A stretch of 64,000 nucleotides of DNA, taken from assembly GCA_030433215.1 (NCBI GenBank), contig JAUIMC010000003.1, positions 186,001-250,000 on the forward strand, given 5' to 3'. The stretch's first letter is position 1; each line of letters begins with the position of its first letter. The notes under the pieces are model-generated. The model ran no database searches, was not told the DNA's origin, and saw only the letters and a list, made by a program, of their open reading frames with translations. Source of the stretch: Alphaproteobacteria bacterium. GTDB lineage: Bacteria; Pseudomonadota; Alphaproteobacteria; Caulobacterales; Parvularculaceae. Positions 15,581 to 23,783 of this stretch are shown here, one piece after another. Made by a program: the position numbers and the translations under genes.

Positions 15581-16798
15581 ATGTCAGAATCAGCCGCAAA
15601 AGTGCTTGTCGTTGACGATCTTGAAGACAATCGAAATGTATTGAGCCGCCACCTCCTGCGCATGGGGTGCGATGTCGCCATGGCGAGCAATGGCCGCGAG
15701 GCGCTGGATTCCATCCATAAAGACGATTACGAGATCGTGCTTCTCGACATCATGATGCCGGAAGTCGACGGCTTTGAAGTCATCGAGAAACTCCGAACCG
15801 ATCAGGAAGGCAAGCAGCCTTCGATCATCGCCATTTCCGCGCGTCATGACACGGACGCCATCACCCGCGCGCTGAACATGGGCGCCAATGACTATGTCAC
15901 CAAACCCTATGACTTCCCGGTCGTCTGGGCGCGGGTTGAAAAACAGCTCAATCAGGCGCGCTCGGCGAAACTCATCCGCGACGTCAATACGCGTCTTGTC
16001 AAACGGCTCTCCGAACTGCGGGAGAGAGAAAACATCAAGGCCGAGGACGACGACGCCGCGGTCGAGGCGATCCTGAAAGCGGCGCTGAAATCGGCCAACC
16101 GCAACGACCTGACGGGAAAGCTCAATCATGAGGTCCGCACCCGGCTCCATCATATTCTGGGCCTTTCCCAGCAGATGAAGCGCTATGACATCGAGCGCCT
16201 GAGCCCGGAGGAAACGGCCGCACGCATTCGCCATATCGAAAAGGACGGCTGGGGCCTTCTCGGCATCGTCGAGGACCTGACCGACTTCATGACCCTGCAA
16301 AGGGGCATGCCGGCGCCGTCCAATCTCGCCGTCAATCTGCGCGAATCCGTTTTGCATGAATGGGAGATGCTCGATCATCGCCATAATACGCGGGAGGCGA
16401 AGATCAATATTTACACCGATCGCCCCGAGCAGACGGTCAAGGGCAACCCGCACTATATCCGCAAGGCCCTGTCCGCAGTGCTGTCCAATGCGGTGCGGTT
16501 CTCAGACAACCCTTCGGTCACGGTGCGTCTCGAACCGGCCTCGCGCGACTATTTCCTGGTTTCGGTCGAAGACAACGGCCCCGGCATTCCCGCAGAGGAA
16601 CGCCAGGACGTTCTGGCGCCGTTCTATCAGGTCAAAAGGGAAAACGCCCCCGCCTATGACGGGCTCGGGCTCGGGCTTGCCGTCGCGAACAGCGTCCTGA
16701 CCCATCACGGGGGCAAAATCGAAATCGCCGACGCGCCATCCGGAAATGGCGCGCTGGTTTCCCTGTACTTTCCATATATTCAGACCAAGTCGAACTGA
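15581..16798 (+). CDS. REC-histidine kinase (receiver first), second copy
   Basis: A 405-residue soluble protein with the same domain order as its neighbour. The receiver (about 7-120) has VVDDLED, Asp56 in IVLLDIMMPEVDG and Lys108 in VTKPYD. A linker helix (about 125-170) leads to a HisKA-like helix with His183 in GKLNHEVRTRLHHILG, then an ATPase domain with LSAVLSNAVRFS, EDNGPGIP and GLGLGLAV. It is likely a relay or a kinase whose activity is set by its own receiver. A GGGGAC ribosome binding site lies about eight bases before the ATG. A strong terminator (16819-16847) closes the unit. Confidence 0.85.
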   Translation: MSESAAKVLVVDDLEDNRNVLSRHLLRMGCDVAMASNGREALDSIHKDDYEIVLLDIMMPEVDGFEVIEKLRTDQEGKQPSIIAISARHDTDAITRALNMGANDYVTKPYDFPVVWARVEKQLNQARSAKLIRDVNTRLVKRLSELRERENIKAEDDDAAVEAILKAALKSANRNDLTGKLNHEVRTRLHHILGLSQQMKRYDIERLSPEETAARIRHIEKDGWGLLGIVEDLTDFMTLQRGMPAPSNLAVNLRESVLHEWEMLDHRHNTREAKINIYTDRPEQTVKGNPHYIRKALSAVLSNAVRFSDNPSVTVRLEPASRDYFLVSVEDNGPGIPAEERQDVLAPFYQVKRENAPAYDGLGLGLAVANSVLTHHGGKIEIADAPSGNGALVSLYFPYIQTKSN

Positions 16799-16818
16799 GG
16801 CTTTTTCCTCAGGCGCGG

Positions 16819-16847
16819 CGCGGCGGCTTTCAAAGCCGCCGCGTTTT
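16819..16847. terminator. rho-independent terminator
   Basis: A perfect 12-base inverted repeat (CGCGGCGGCTTT and its complement around one base) is followed by TTTT on the plus strand. It sits between two convergent genes and should serve the rightward REC-kinase transcript, perhaps both. Confidence 0.85.
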
Positions 16848-17218
16848 CATGCGCGCGCATGTTTTTCCAGCATCGCCGCGAGCGCCGTGAAATCGATGGG
16901 CTTGGGAAGATAATCCGAACAGCCCGCATCGAGACATTTTTCCCGGTCGCCGCGCATCGCATAGGCGGTGAAGGCGATGATCGGCAATTCATCATATGTC
17001 TTTTGCGCGCGTATCTGTTCCGCCGCCCGCCAGCCGTCCATCACCGGCATGTTCATGTCGAGAAGCACGATATCGAAATCCTCCGAGAGCGCCCGGTCGA
17101 GACAGGCCTTGCCGTCACTCGCAGAGGCAACGTCATGCCCCTTGCGCGTCAGATAGCGCTCAAGAATGGCGCGGCCGTCCGGATTATCGTCGGCGATCAG
17201 AATTTTCAGCGATCGCAT
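16847..17218 (-). CDS. single-domain response regulator (CheY-like/DivK-like)
   Basis: A 123-residue receiver only. It has KILIADDNPDG (5-15), phosphoacceptor Asp54 in IVLLDMNMPVMDGW, Thr84 in IAFTAYAM and Lys106 in YLPKPID. The sequence is close to the regulators that sit after hybrid-type kinases (CckA/DivK-like), but the specific pathway is not clear. Start at 17218 with AGAGG upstream; longer frames were rejected. It lies 31 bases after the 737-residue kinase on the same strand, its probable partner. Confidence 0.87.
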   Translation of the reverse strand: MRSLKILIADDNPDGRAILERYLTRKGHDVASASDGKACLDRALSEDFDIVLLDMNMPVMDGWRAAEQIRAQKTYDELPIIAFTAYAMRGDREKCLDAGCSDYLPKPIDFTALAAMLEKHARA

Positions 17219-17249
17219 CTCACCTCTCATGCAACGGAACCGCACCGCG

Positions 17250-19463
17250 TCAGGCGGCGTCTTCCGCCGCCCTCGTCTCTTCGGTCATCCCGTTCCTGAC
17301 CCACATCGTGAAGCGCGATCCGGCGCCGGGCGTGCTCGCCGCGACAATATCGCCGCCCATGAGCTGGCAGAAACGCCTCGTGATCGGCAGGCCGAGGCCG
17401 GTGCCGCCGGAGGTTTGCTGATCCGAATCCTCCACCTGCACGAACTCGTCGAAAATCGCTTCGCATTGCTGCGCCGTCATGCCTTTGCCGGTGTCGCGCA
17501 CCTCGAAATAGACCATGGGGGCGCCGTCGTCCTCGCTCATCCATATTTTCAGCGAGATAGCGCCGCCCTTGGTGAACTTGGCGGCGTTGCTCAACAGGTT
17601 GAGCAGGCATTGCGAGACCTTCTGACGGTCGATGGCGATCGACGTCATGTCTTCGGGCGCATCAACGGTGAAAACATTGCCATGCTTGGCCATCAGCGGG
17701 TCGGCGCCGGCGCGGATGTCTTCCACAAGCGCGCCGACGGTTACATCACTATAGGAAAGCGTCATCTTGTTGGCCTCGACCTTGGAGAGATCGAGAATAT
17801 CGTTGATGAGGTTCAGAAGATTGCGGGCGTTCGCGACCACGCGCCCGAGATCTTTATATTCCTGCGACTCCTGTTTGCCGTCATCGGAAAGGTCCTGAAG
17901 CATAAGATCGGTATAGCCGAGAATGGCGTTCAGAGGCGTTCTCAGCTCATGGCTCATATTCGCCAGGAACCGGCTTTTCGACAGATTGGCCTCGTCCGCC
18001 GCCTTTTTCGCGCCTTGAAGCTCCCGGGTGCGTTCCGCGATGGTCTGTTCGAGACGCGCCTGCGCCTCCTGAAAGGATTTGCGCGCCTGGGTCACGTCCG
18101 TGATGTCGCGGCCCAGACACAAAAACTCCCGCTCTGCGTCGTCATTCTCAATCTGCGCAATAGTCAGCATGAAAAGACGCGGCCGCCCCTCGCCGGGCGT
18201 CAGAACCGCCTGGCTTTTGACCGCCTCCTCGCCCCCGGCCTGATCCAGCAAAGCCCGCCATGCCGCCGCCGCGGAGGTCTTCTGCGTTCCGGGAAACAGA
18301 TTCCACACATAGTCGCCGACACAGTCCATGCGCGCCTTTTTCAGGAACCGCAGGGCGCAGCGATTGATATCGCTGACAAGACCGCTGGCCGAAACAAACA
18401 GCACCATATCGTCATTGGCGTCGATCATGGATGTCATGCGTTTATCGAAGCGTCGCCATTGCCGCTCTTTTTCCACGGCGTCGTTCATGGGCTCGGCGAC
18501 CATCAGGCGGAAGCCCTTTGCCTTTTCCGCGCCTGTCCGGCTTTCATGAAGACGGACATAGCGCCGAACCCCCGCTCTATCGACAAAAGCGCAGGGCGTT
18601 CCCGCCTTATCGCTGTGAAGCGACTCCTCTTCGTCGCATGTAAGCGGTGTCAACAAAGGCGCCTTGCGCCCTTCCGGCAAAGACGGCTCAATCCGGAAGA
18701 AGGTCTTTGCAGCGGGCGTCGCGGCCTGAACGAAACCTTCGTCATCGAGCGCATACGCCATCACCCCGGCAGGCAGGTCTTCAATGGAGAAGGTTTTCTG
18801 CTGAAGCGCCGTCTCGCCGCGACGGCGCGGGAAGCGCATCGCCGCCAGCATAAGACAGGCCCAGACCCCCAGCCATTTGACCGTCTGCGCCTCAACGAAG
18901 CTGCTGCTCTCGCCGCCGAGCGCGCTCGCCGCCGCCGCGGAAAGACCGGCAAGCACCAGGCCTGCGCCAAGCGCTCCCGCCAATCGCGACGGCGCCGCGA
19001 AAACCAGCCAGTGCAGGAGGAAACTGACCGGCGCCGCGCCAATCGCGGCAAGCGTGACCGCATTGCGGATATCGTCAAACTGGGCCGCCAGGATAGCCGC
19101 GATACCAGCCACCGCCAGAAGGGCGTAAACAAGCGCGGCGGCGACAAGGGTCAAGGGATTGAGCCGGTAGCGCTTGAAAAGCTGCACGCTGCATATGCCG
19201 GCGAAAACAAAAAGGCTCATTCCCGTTGCCCAGAAAAGCGGCCCCGCTACATCGTCCGCTGACGGACCAACTGACGCGACAGGGGCCGTTGACAATTCAA
19301 ACGCAATGACCGGAGCCATGCCGAACAGCCCGCCGGCGCAAAAGATATCGGCGCGCGCGCTCGTTTCAGACGCCGCAGCGTTCTGCGCGCGCCGGAGAAG
19401 CCCCACAGCGGCGGCGTAGAGCGCCGCACTGGCGGCGAAAGAAACAAGAAAAACGGTCAACAA
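17250..19463 (-). CDS. membrane sensor histidine kinase with PAS domains
   Basis: A 737-residue protein. Residues 1-215 carry about seven hydrophobic helices, a multi-pass input domain that I cannot assign to a named family. Two PAS-like regions follow (about 228-330 and 345-460), then a coiled segment (462-495) and HisKA with His505 (FLANMSHELRTPLNAILGY). The ATPase domain has LNLLSNAAKFT, RDTGKGM and GGTGLGLP. It is a classic hybrid-type kinase core without its own receiver; the CheY-like regulator at 16847 follows in the same operon. The start is a TTG at 19463 with GGGATC upstream and is uncertain. It is divergent from the acidic-protein secretion operon, so it may help control it. Confidence 0.85.
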   Translation of the reverse strand: MLTVFLVSFAASAALYAAAVGLLRRAQNAAASETSARADIFCAGGLFGMAPVIAFELSTAPVASVGPSADDVAGPLFWATGMSLFVFAGICSVQLFKRYRLNPLTLVAAALVYALLAVAGIAAILAAQFDDIRNAVTLAAIGAAPVSFLLHWLVFAAPSRLAGALGAGLVLAGLSAAAASALGGESSSFVEAQTVKWLGVWACLMLAAMRFPRRRGETALQQKTFSIEDLPAGVMAYALDDEGFVQAATPAAKTFFRIEPSLPEGRKAPLLTPLTCDEEESLHSDKAGTPCAFVDRAGVRRYVRLHESRTGAEKAKGFRLMVAEPMNDAVEKERQWRRFDKRMTSMIDANDDMVLFVSASGLVSDINRCALRFLKKARMDCVGDYVWNLFPGTQKTSAAAAWRALLDQAGGEEAVKSQAVLTPGEGRPRLFMLTIAQIENDDAEREFLCLGRDITDVTQARKSFQEAQARLEQTIAERTRELQGAKKAADEANLSKSRFLANMSHELRTPLNAILGYTDLMLQDLSDDGKQESQEYKDLGRVVANARNLLNLINDILDLSKVEANKMTLSYSDVTVGALVEDIRAGADPLMAKHGNVFTVDAPEDMTSIAIDRQKVSQCLLNLLSNAAKFTKGGAISLKIWMSEDDGAPMVYFEVRDTGKGMTAQQCEAIFDEFVQVEDSDQQTSGGTGLGLPITRRFCQLMGGDIVAASTPGAGSRFTMWVRNGMTEETRAAEDAA

Positions 19464-19605
19464 GATCCCACGCGCCCGCTTTCAAAAAAATCATTTGCAC
19501 CTGGCGTTTTATGATTCTACAGAACGTATGTACAAAGATTGAAGTCATTTCAATTGTCAGTATTCTAAGCAAAACATTAATCGAATAGGGTCAATTGAAC
19601 ATACT

Positions 19606-19616
19606 CATACCCCCAT
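19606..19616 (+). promoter_or_regulatory. CATA-CCCCCAT motif upstream of the acidic-protein operon
   Basis: CATACCCCCAT lies 104 bases before the acidic-protein start. The reverse complement of almost the same sequence (ATGGGGGTTATG) is at 28492-28503, before the collagen-like lipoprotein gene. A short inverted repeat, CCCCA and TGGGG, overlaps it (19611-19623). It may be a shared regulator site; chance is not excluded. Confidence 0.25.
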
Positions 19617-19719
19617 CTTGGGGTTCTTAAATTTTGCAAAAAAGTCGACGCTTCCCGGCCAGTCGGAGCCGCGCCTTCCTGGAGAAGACGCTCCGACCCG
19701 GTGCGAAAGGGAGCGGGAC

Positions 19720-22107
19720 ATGCCTTCTAGTGGTTATGCCGGAGACGTTCCGAACGAGTTTGTAACCGCCGAGGACGCGGCCCTTGAGGACGGGTCCGTT
19801 TCTTCGCGGCTGAGAGCGGAGGAGTTTCGCGCAGAAGACCTGGACGGCATCCTCGAAGGGGTGTCCGGCACGGGCAATCTCAACTTTGCGGTCTTGCAGG
19901 CAGGGCTGACCGACGGCGGCGCGCTCGCCGGCGACAGCGGGTTTGCCGGTTTTGACGGCGTCAGCATCGCCTCGGCCAATGCGGACGCGCTGGGTCGCGG
20001 CCCGGTTGGCGATACGGCGCAGGCTTATACCGCCGCCTTTCCTGAAGCTCCGTCTTTCAACACCTTTCACGCCCTCGATGGCGCGCAGGCCGGGGCCTTT
20101 CCCGCCGCAGACGGCGGACCGAAATCCCTGCAAACCGCATCAGGCCCCGCAGGCGGGTCGTCTTTTAGCGCGCAGTTTTCCATCGCGCCCCTCGGCGCCG
20201 CTATCAACGATGCAGATGCGCCGCCGGCGCAGCCAGTGGTGAAAGGACCGGTCGTCAGCCCGGGCGCGCAAGACAATCTGACCGACATCGATACGCCGAC
20301 GACGACGCAGCCCCCGCCCGCGTCGGATGGCGGCGATCCGCCAACTCCCGGCGGCGGTGACGGGGACGGCGATCCCGGGGGAACGCCCGACGGTCCCGGA
20401 CATGACGGATATGGCATTGACGACGTCATTGACGTCGCCACCGATATCGTCGTCCCCGTTGTTGAACCTGCGCTCGATCTGGTGGACGGCGTCGCCGGAG
20501 CGCTCGACAGCGTGCTGGAAGGCCTGCCCCTCGATCCCGCGCTTGAAATCATCGGCGGCGTTGTCGACGGCGCCGCAGAGGTCCTCGATCCGGTCACGGA
20601 TATTGTCGACGGCCTGCAGGATGTGCTTCTCGGCGGGACCGATGAGATTCTGAACGGCGTTCTCTCGCAGGTCGACACGATCGGCGACGCGCTTCTGGGC
20701 GACACGCCGCTCGCCGGCCTGACGGGTCTTACGGACCTGACAGACTCGCTTTCTGGCGTTGGCGACCTTGTGACGCTTCCTGCCGCGGGCGCGCTTATCG
20801 ACGACGTGGTTTCCGGCATTGGCGGGCTTTTCAATCAAGTTTCGGGCGGCGGTCTCGGCGAAACCGTTGACGGGCTCACCGATGTGACCGGGGGGCTTCT
20901 CGATGGCGGCGCGGCAGATCTGATCGCCGGCGTGTTCACCAATCCGGGCGGAACCGTCGATGCCATTGGCGGACTGGCGGACGCCGTAACCGCGCCCATC
21001 GGCGGGCTTCCCGACGGTGGCGCGCTGAACAATATTCTCGGCAGTGTGGATACGCTTGTCGATGGCGCCGCCGGCGGCCTGATCGATACGATCGGCGAAA
21101 ACATCACCGGCCCTCTCGACGGATTCGCTGGCGACACCGGCATGGGTATTGTGGACGACGGCCCCGTCGGCGACCTCGTGGACGGACTCGACGGCGCGGG
21201 CGAAGATCTGGGCGGCGTTGTCGATGATGTCGCCGGCGCCGTGGATGAGGGCGTCGAAGACGCCGTCGACGATGTGACTGACGCAGTCGGCGACATTCTG
21301 GACGGCGATGGCGGCGGCTTGGGCGGCGGTCTCGATGACATCATCGATCCCGTTGAAGACATTCTTGGCGGCGGCGATGAAGAAGGCGGTCTCGGCGATA
21401 TTGTCGACGAGGTCACGGACCCGATTGAGGACGTTCTCGGCGACGGCGGAGACGGCGGTCTGGGCGACGGCTTGGGCGGTCTCGTTGACGGCCTGCTCGG
21501 CGGCGATGAAGGCGGCGACGCCGAAGATGGCGCCGACCCGCTGATCGAAATCGATTCCGTCCTCTCGCTCAATGGCGACGGCGCCGGCGGCGACACGCCC
21601 GAAGACGGCGAAGGCTCGCTCCTCGACATTGACGCGGTCGCGCCGCTCGATACGGATGGGGGCGAACCGCTGGGCGACGGCGAAGCCGACATCTCCGTCC
21701 TCGGCGGCGATCCGGTCGATCCTCTGGACGCCGTCGACGAAACCCTCGACGCCGCCGGCGAGGCGCTCGACGATCCCCTCGGCGATATGACGGGTGATGG
21801 CGGCCTGCTCGGCGATCTCGACGTCGACTCGCTGCTCGCGCCGCTGGATGAAACCGTCGACGGCGCACAGGAGCTTCTCGGCGCCCAGGAAGGCGACGGC
21901 GATTTATCGCTTGATGTGGACGATTCCGGCGATGTCGACGGCGAACTGATCGGCGACATCCTGATCAGCGACGGCGACGGCGGCGATCTCGGTCTCGATG
22001 GCGGACTCGATCTGCCTGATCCGGATTCGATCATCTCGGAAGGACTGCCGCTTGTTGACGACGGCCTAGCCGGCCTCGGCGATGGCGGCGGGGGGCTGTT
22101 TGGCTGA
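19720..22107 (+). CDS. very acidic Asp/Gly-rich protein, putative secreted substrate
   Basis: A 795-residue protein I do not recognise. The start at 19720 has AGGGAG six bases upstream. Residues 1-175 are mixed. From 176 to the end (620 residues) I find no Lys, Arg, Cys or Trp, while Asp, Gly, Val, Leu and Ile dominate in irregular repeats of the type VDG-GLLDGG and DDI-DPVEDILGGG. The C-terminus is Gly/Leu-rich without positive charge (DDGLAGLGDGGGGLFG), similar in style to type I secretion signals. No Sec signal, no lipobox and no canonical RTX nonapeptide repeats are seen. Its stop overlaps the start of the ABC exporter by one base, which strongly suggests that it is the exported cargo. 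Acidic loops could bind Ca2+, but that is conjecture. Confidence 0.75.
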   Translation: MPSSGYAGDVPNEFVTAEDAALEDGSVSSRLRAEEFRAEDLDGILEGVSGTGNLNFAVLQAGLTDGGALAGDSGFAGFDGVSIASANADALGRGPVGDTAQAYTAAFPEAPSFNTFHALDGAQAGAFPAADGGPKSLQTASGPAGGSSFSAQFSIAPLGAAINDADAPPAQPVVKGPVVSPGAQDNLTDIDTPTTTQPPPASDGGDPPTPGGGDGDGDPGGTPDGPGHDGYGIDDVIDVATDIVVPVVEPALDLVDGVAGALDSVLEGLPLDPALEIIGGVVDGAAEVLDPVTDIVDGLQDVLLGGTDEILNGVLSQVDTIGDALLGDTPLAGLTGLTDLTDSLSGVGDLVTLPAAGALIDDVVSGIGGLFNQVSGGGLGETVDGLTDVTGGLLDGGAADLIAGVFTNPGGTVDAIGGLADAVTAPIGGLPDGGALNNILGSVDTLVDGAAGGLIDTIGENITGPLDGFAGDTGMGIVDDGPVGDLVDGLDGAGEDLGGVVDDVAGAVDEGVEDAVDDVTDAVGDILDGDGGGLGGGLDDIIDPVEDILGGGDEEGGLGDIVDEVTDPIEDVLGDGGDGGLGDGLGGLVDGLLGGDEGGDAEDGADPLIEIDSVLSLNGDGAGGDTPEDGEGSLLDIDAVAPLDTDGGEPLGDGEADISVLGGDPVDPLDAVDETLDAAGEALDDPLGDMTGDGGLLGDLDVDSLLAPLDETVDGAQELLGAQEGDGDLSLDVDDSGDVDGELIGDILISDGDGGDLGLDGGLDLPDPDSIISEGLPLVDDGLAGLGDGGGGLFG

Positions 22108-23783
22108 TGTCCGGGGCGGCGGGGGCCTACAGACGGGTTGACTGGTTCTGGCGCAACCGCACGCCGGAACTCATCGTCGGCACGATCTTCATCAACCTGC
22201 TCGCCATCGCCCTCCCCATCTTCTCGATGCAGGTCTACGACCGGGTGATGCCCGCCCGCGCCAGTCAGACTCTGATCATGCTGGTCATCGGGGTCGTCGT
22301 CGCGATCGGGCTTGAAATCATCCTGCGCATCGAACGCGGCAAGATCATTTCCCGGAACGGCGCCGCGTTCGAGCGCAATCTTTCGCGCGCCGCCGTCAGG
22401 CGCGTCCTCAATTCAAGCCTCGAAAGACTGGAGTCCCAGACGGCCTCGCAGCGTCTGCAAAAGCTTCAATCGATCCGCGCCTTCCGAGACTTTCATTCCG
22501 GCCATGCGCTCACCGTGCTGATCGATTTTTCCTTCGTCTTCATCTATCTGGCGCTGATTTTCCAGATCGGCGGACTGATGGTGCTGGCCCCGCTCGCCAT
22601 CGTCGTCTTCATCCTCGCCAACGGACTTGCCGGCAGCCTTTATCTGCGCGACGCCATCGCCGAGCGCCGGCATGCGGATGAATCCCGGTACGATTTCCTG
22701 ATTTCGACCCTGCAAAGCATGAGCGCGCTGAAATGCTTTTCGCTCGAAAAACTGTTCGAACGCCGCTACGAGCCGCTGCAATACGCCACCAGCGCGGCGA
22801 ATTTCCGGGTTTCAAAATCCTCCGCCAATATGCTGAACACCTCCATGGTGCTCGGCAATCTGATGACGGCCTCGGTGGTTTCCATCGGTGTTTTCATCGC
22901 CACCTCAAGCGCCTTCACCATCGGCGCGATCATCGCCTGCATCATGCTGTCAGGCCGGCTTATCTCGCCCCTGCAGCGCGGCATGATCTTGTGGATGAAA
23001 TATCAGGAATATGACGCCAGCCGCGAACAGTTCTTTTCGCTCATCGGCGGCGAGACGGAAGCCGTCCGGGTCATCGAAGAAGCAAAGAGCGATCATGCGC
23101 GCCGCCTTCTCACGCTGCAGCGTTTCAACGCGCCGGCCGGTGAAAGCGCGCCCTTGCATTTCCGCGAAGGCGATATTGTCCTCGTTAGAGCGGAAGCCCC
23201 GCAAAAAGCCTCACGGCTGTTGAAGGTCATCGCCGGGCTCGCGCCGCGTAACGAGGCGGAGATCATCGTCGATGGCCGCCCCTTGCAATCCATCGCGCTA
23301 ACGGAGCGCGCCAACTATATCGGCTACCTGTCTCCCAACGCCAAGCTGTTCAATGGCGGCATTCTCGACAATCTGACCAGCTTCGGACTGCGCGATCGCA
23401 ACGAGGCTCTGCGCGTCGTCCGCAGCCTCGGCATCGACACGGATGTCGCGCGCATGCCAAACGGCTGGAACACGGCGATCAGCGGCCGTCAGGGCGACGA
23501 GGCCCCCACCGGCCTCAAGCAACGCATCGCCATTGCCCGCGCGCTGGCGGCCCGCCCGCAGATTATTATTGTGGATGAGGCCTGCGAGCTGCTCGATAAT
23601 CGCAGCTATGACCTCACCGTGACGACGCTTCTGGAAATGAGCGCGCACAGCGTCATTCTCCTGAACACCGCCGATGAAAATCTCATTCGCTTCTGCAATC
23701 GCGACTTGCACGCCGAAGGCGCCGGCGCCGTTCTGGCGCCGCGCGGCCTCACGGCGGAATACGGGGAGGCGCCGGCGGCATGA
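22107..23783 (+). CDS. type I secretion ABC exporter with degenerate ATPase (subunit 1)
   Basis: A 558-residue exporter half: six membrane helices (about 20-290) typical of PrtD/HlyB-type permeases (ALPIFSMQVYDRVMPARASQ) and a C-terminal ATPase. The ATPase is eroded. The Walker A region reads RAEAPQKASRL (361-371) with the catalytic Lys displaced, the Q-loop lacks its Gln (YLSPNAKLF), the signature LSGGQ is replaced by PTGLK (467-471), and the switch His is Asn (ILLNTADE). Walker B is kept (IIIVDEA, 486-492). It probably cannot hydrolyse ATP alone and should pair with the next gene product. It overlaps both neighbours by one to four bases, so all are co-translated. Confidence 0.85.
   Translation: MSGAAGAYRRVDWFWRNRTPELIVGTIFINLLAIALPIFSMQVYDRVMPARASQTLIMLVIGVVVAIGLEIILRIERGKIISRNGAAFERNLSRAAVRRVLNSSLERLESQTASQRLQKLQSIRAFRDFHSGHALTVLIDFSFVFIYLALIFQIGGLMVLAPLAIVVFILANGLAGSLYLRDAIAERRHADESRYDFLISTLQSMSALKCFSLEKLFERRYEPLQYATSAANFRVSKSSANMLNTSMVLGNLMTASVVSIGVFIATSSAFTIGAIIACIMLSGRLISPLQRGMILWMKYQEYDASREQFFSLIGGETEAVRVIEEAKSDHARRLLTLQRFNAPAGESAPLHFREGDIVLVRAEAPQKASRLLKVIAGLAPRNEAEIIVDGRPLQSIALTERANYIGYLSPNAKLFNGGILDNLTSFGLRDRNEALRVVRSLGIDTDVARMPNGWNTAISGRQGDEAPTGLKQRIAIARALAARPQIIIVDEACELLDNRSYDLTVTTLLEMSAHSVILLNTADENLIRFCNRDLHAEGAGAVLAPRGLTAEYGEAPAA

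Noticed and set aside
17166-19262. Long open frame of 698 codons on the plus strand opposite the 737-residue kinase
   Set aside because: It is exactly antisense to a well-recognised kinase, is rich in Arg, His and Gly with no domain pattern, and has no ribosome site. High-GC third positions often leave such antisense frames open.
20835-22034. Ser/Pro-rich open frame of 399 codons on the minus strand opposite the acidic protein
   Set aside because: Its composition is what the complement of GAC/GGC/GTC-rich DNA gives, and it has no start signal. The plus-strand frame is coupled to the ABC genes.
19720-22107. RTX toxin/haemolysin call for the acidic protein
   Set aside because: Although it is Asp/Gly-rich and next to a type I exporter, the GGxGxDxUx nonapeptide repeats are not seen, so I describe it only as an acidic putative cargo.
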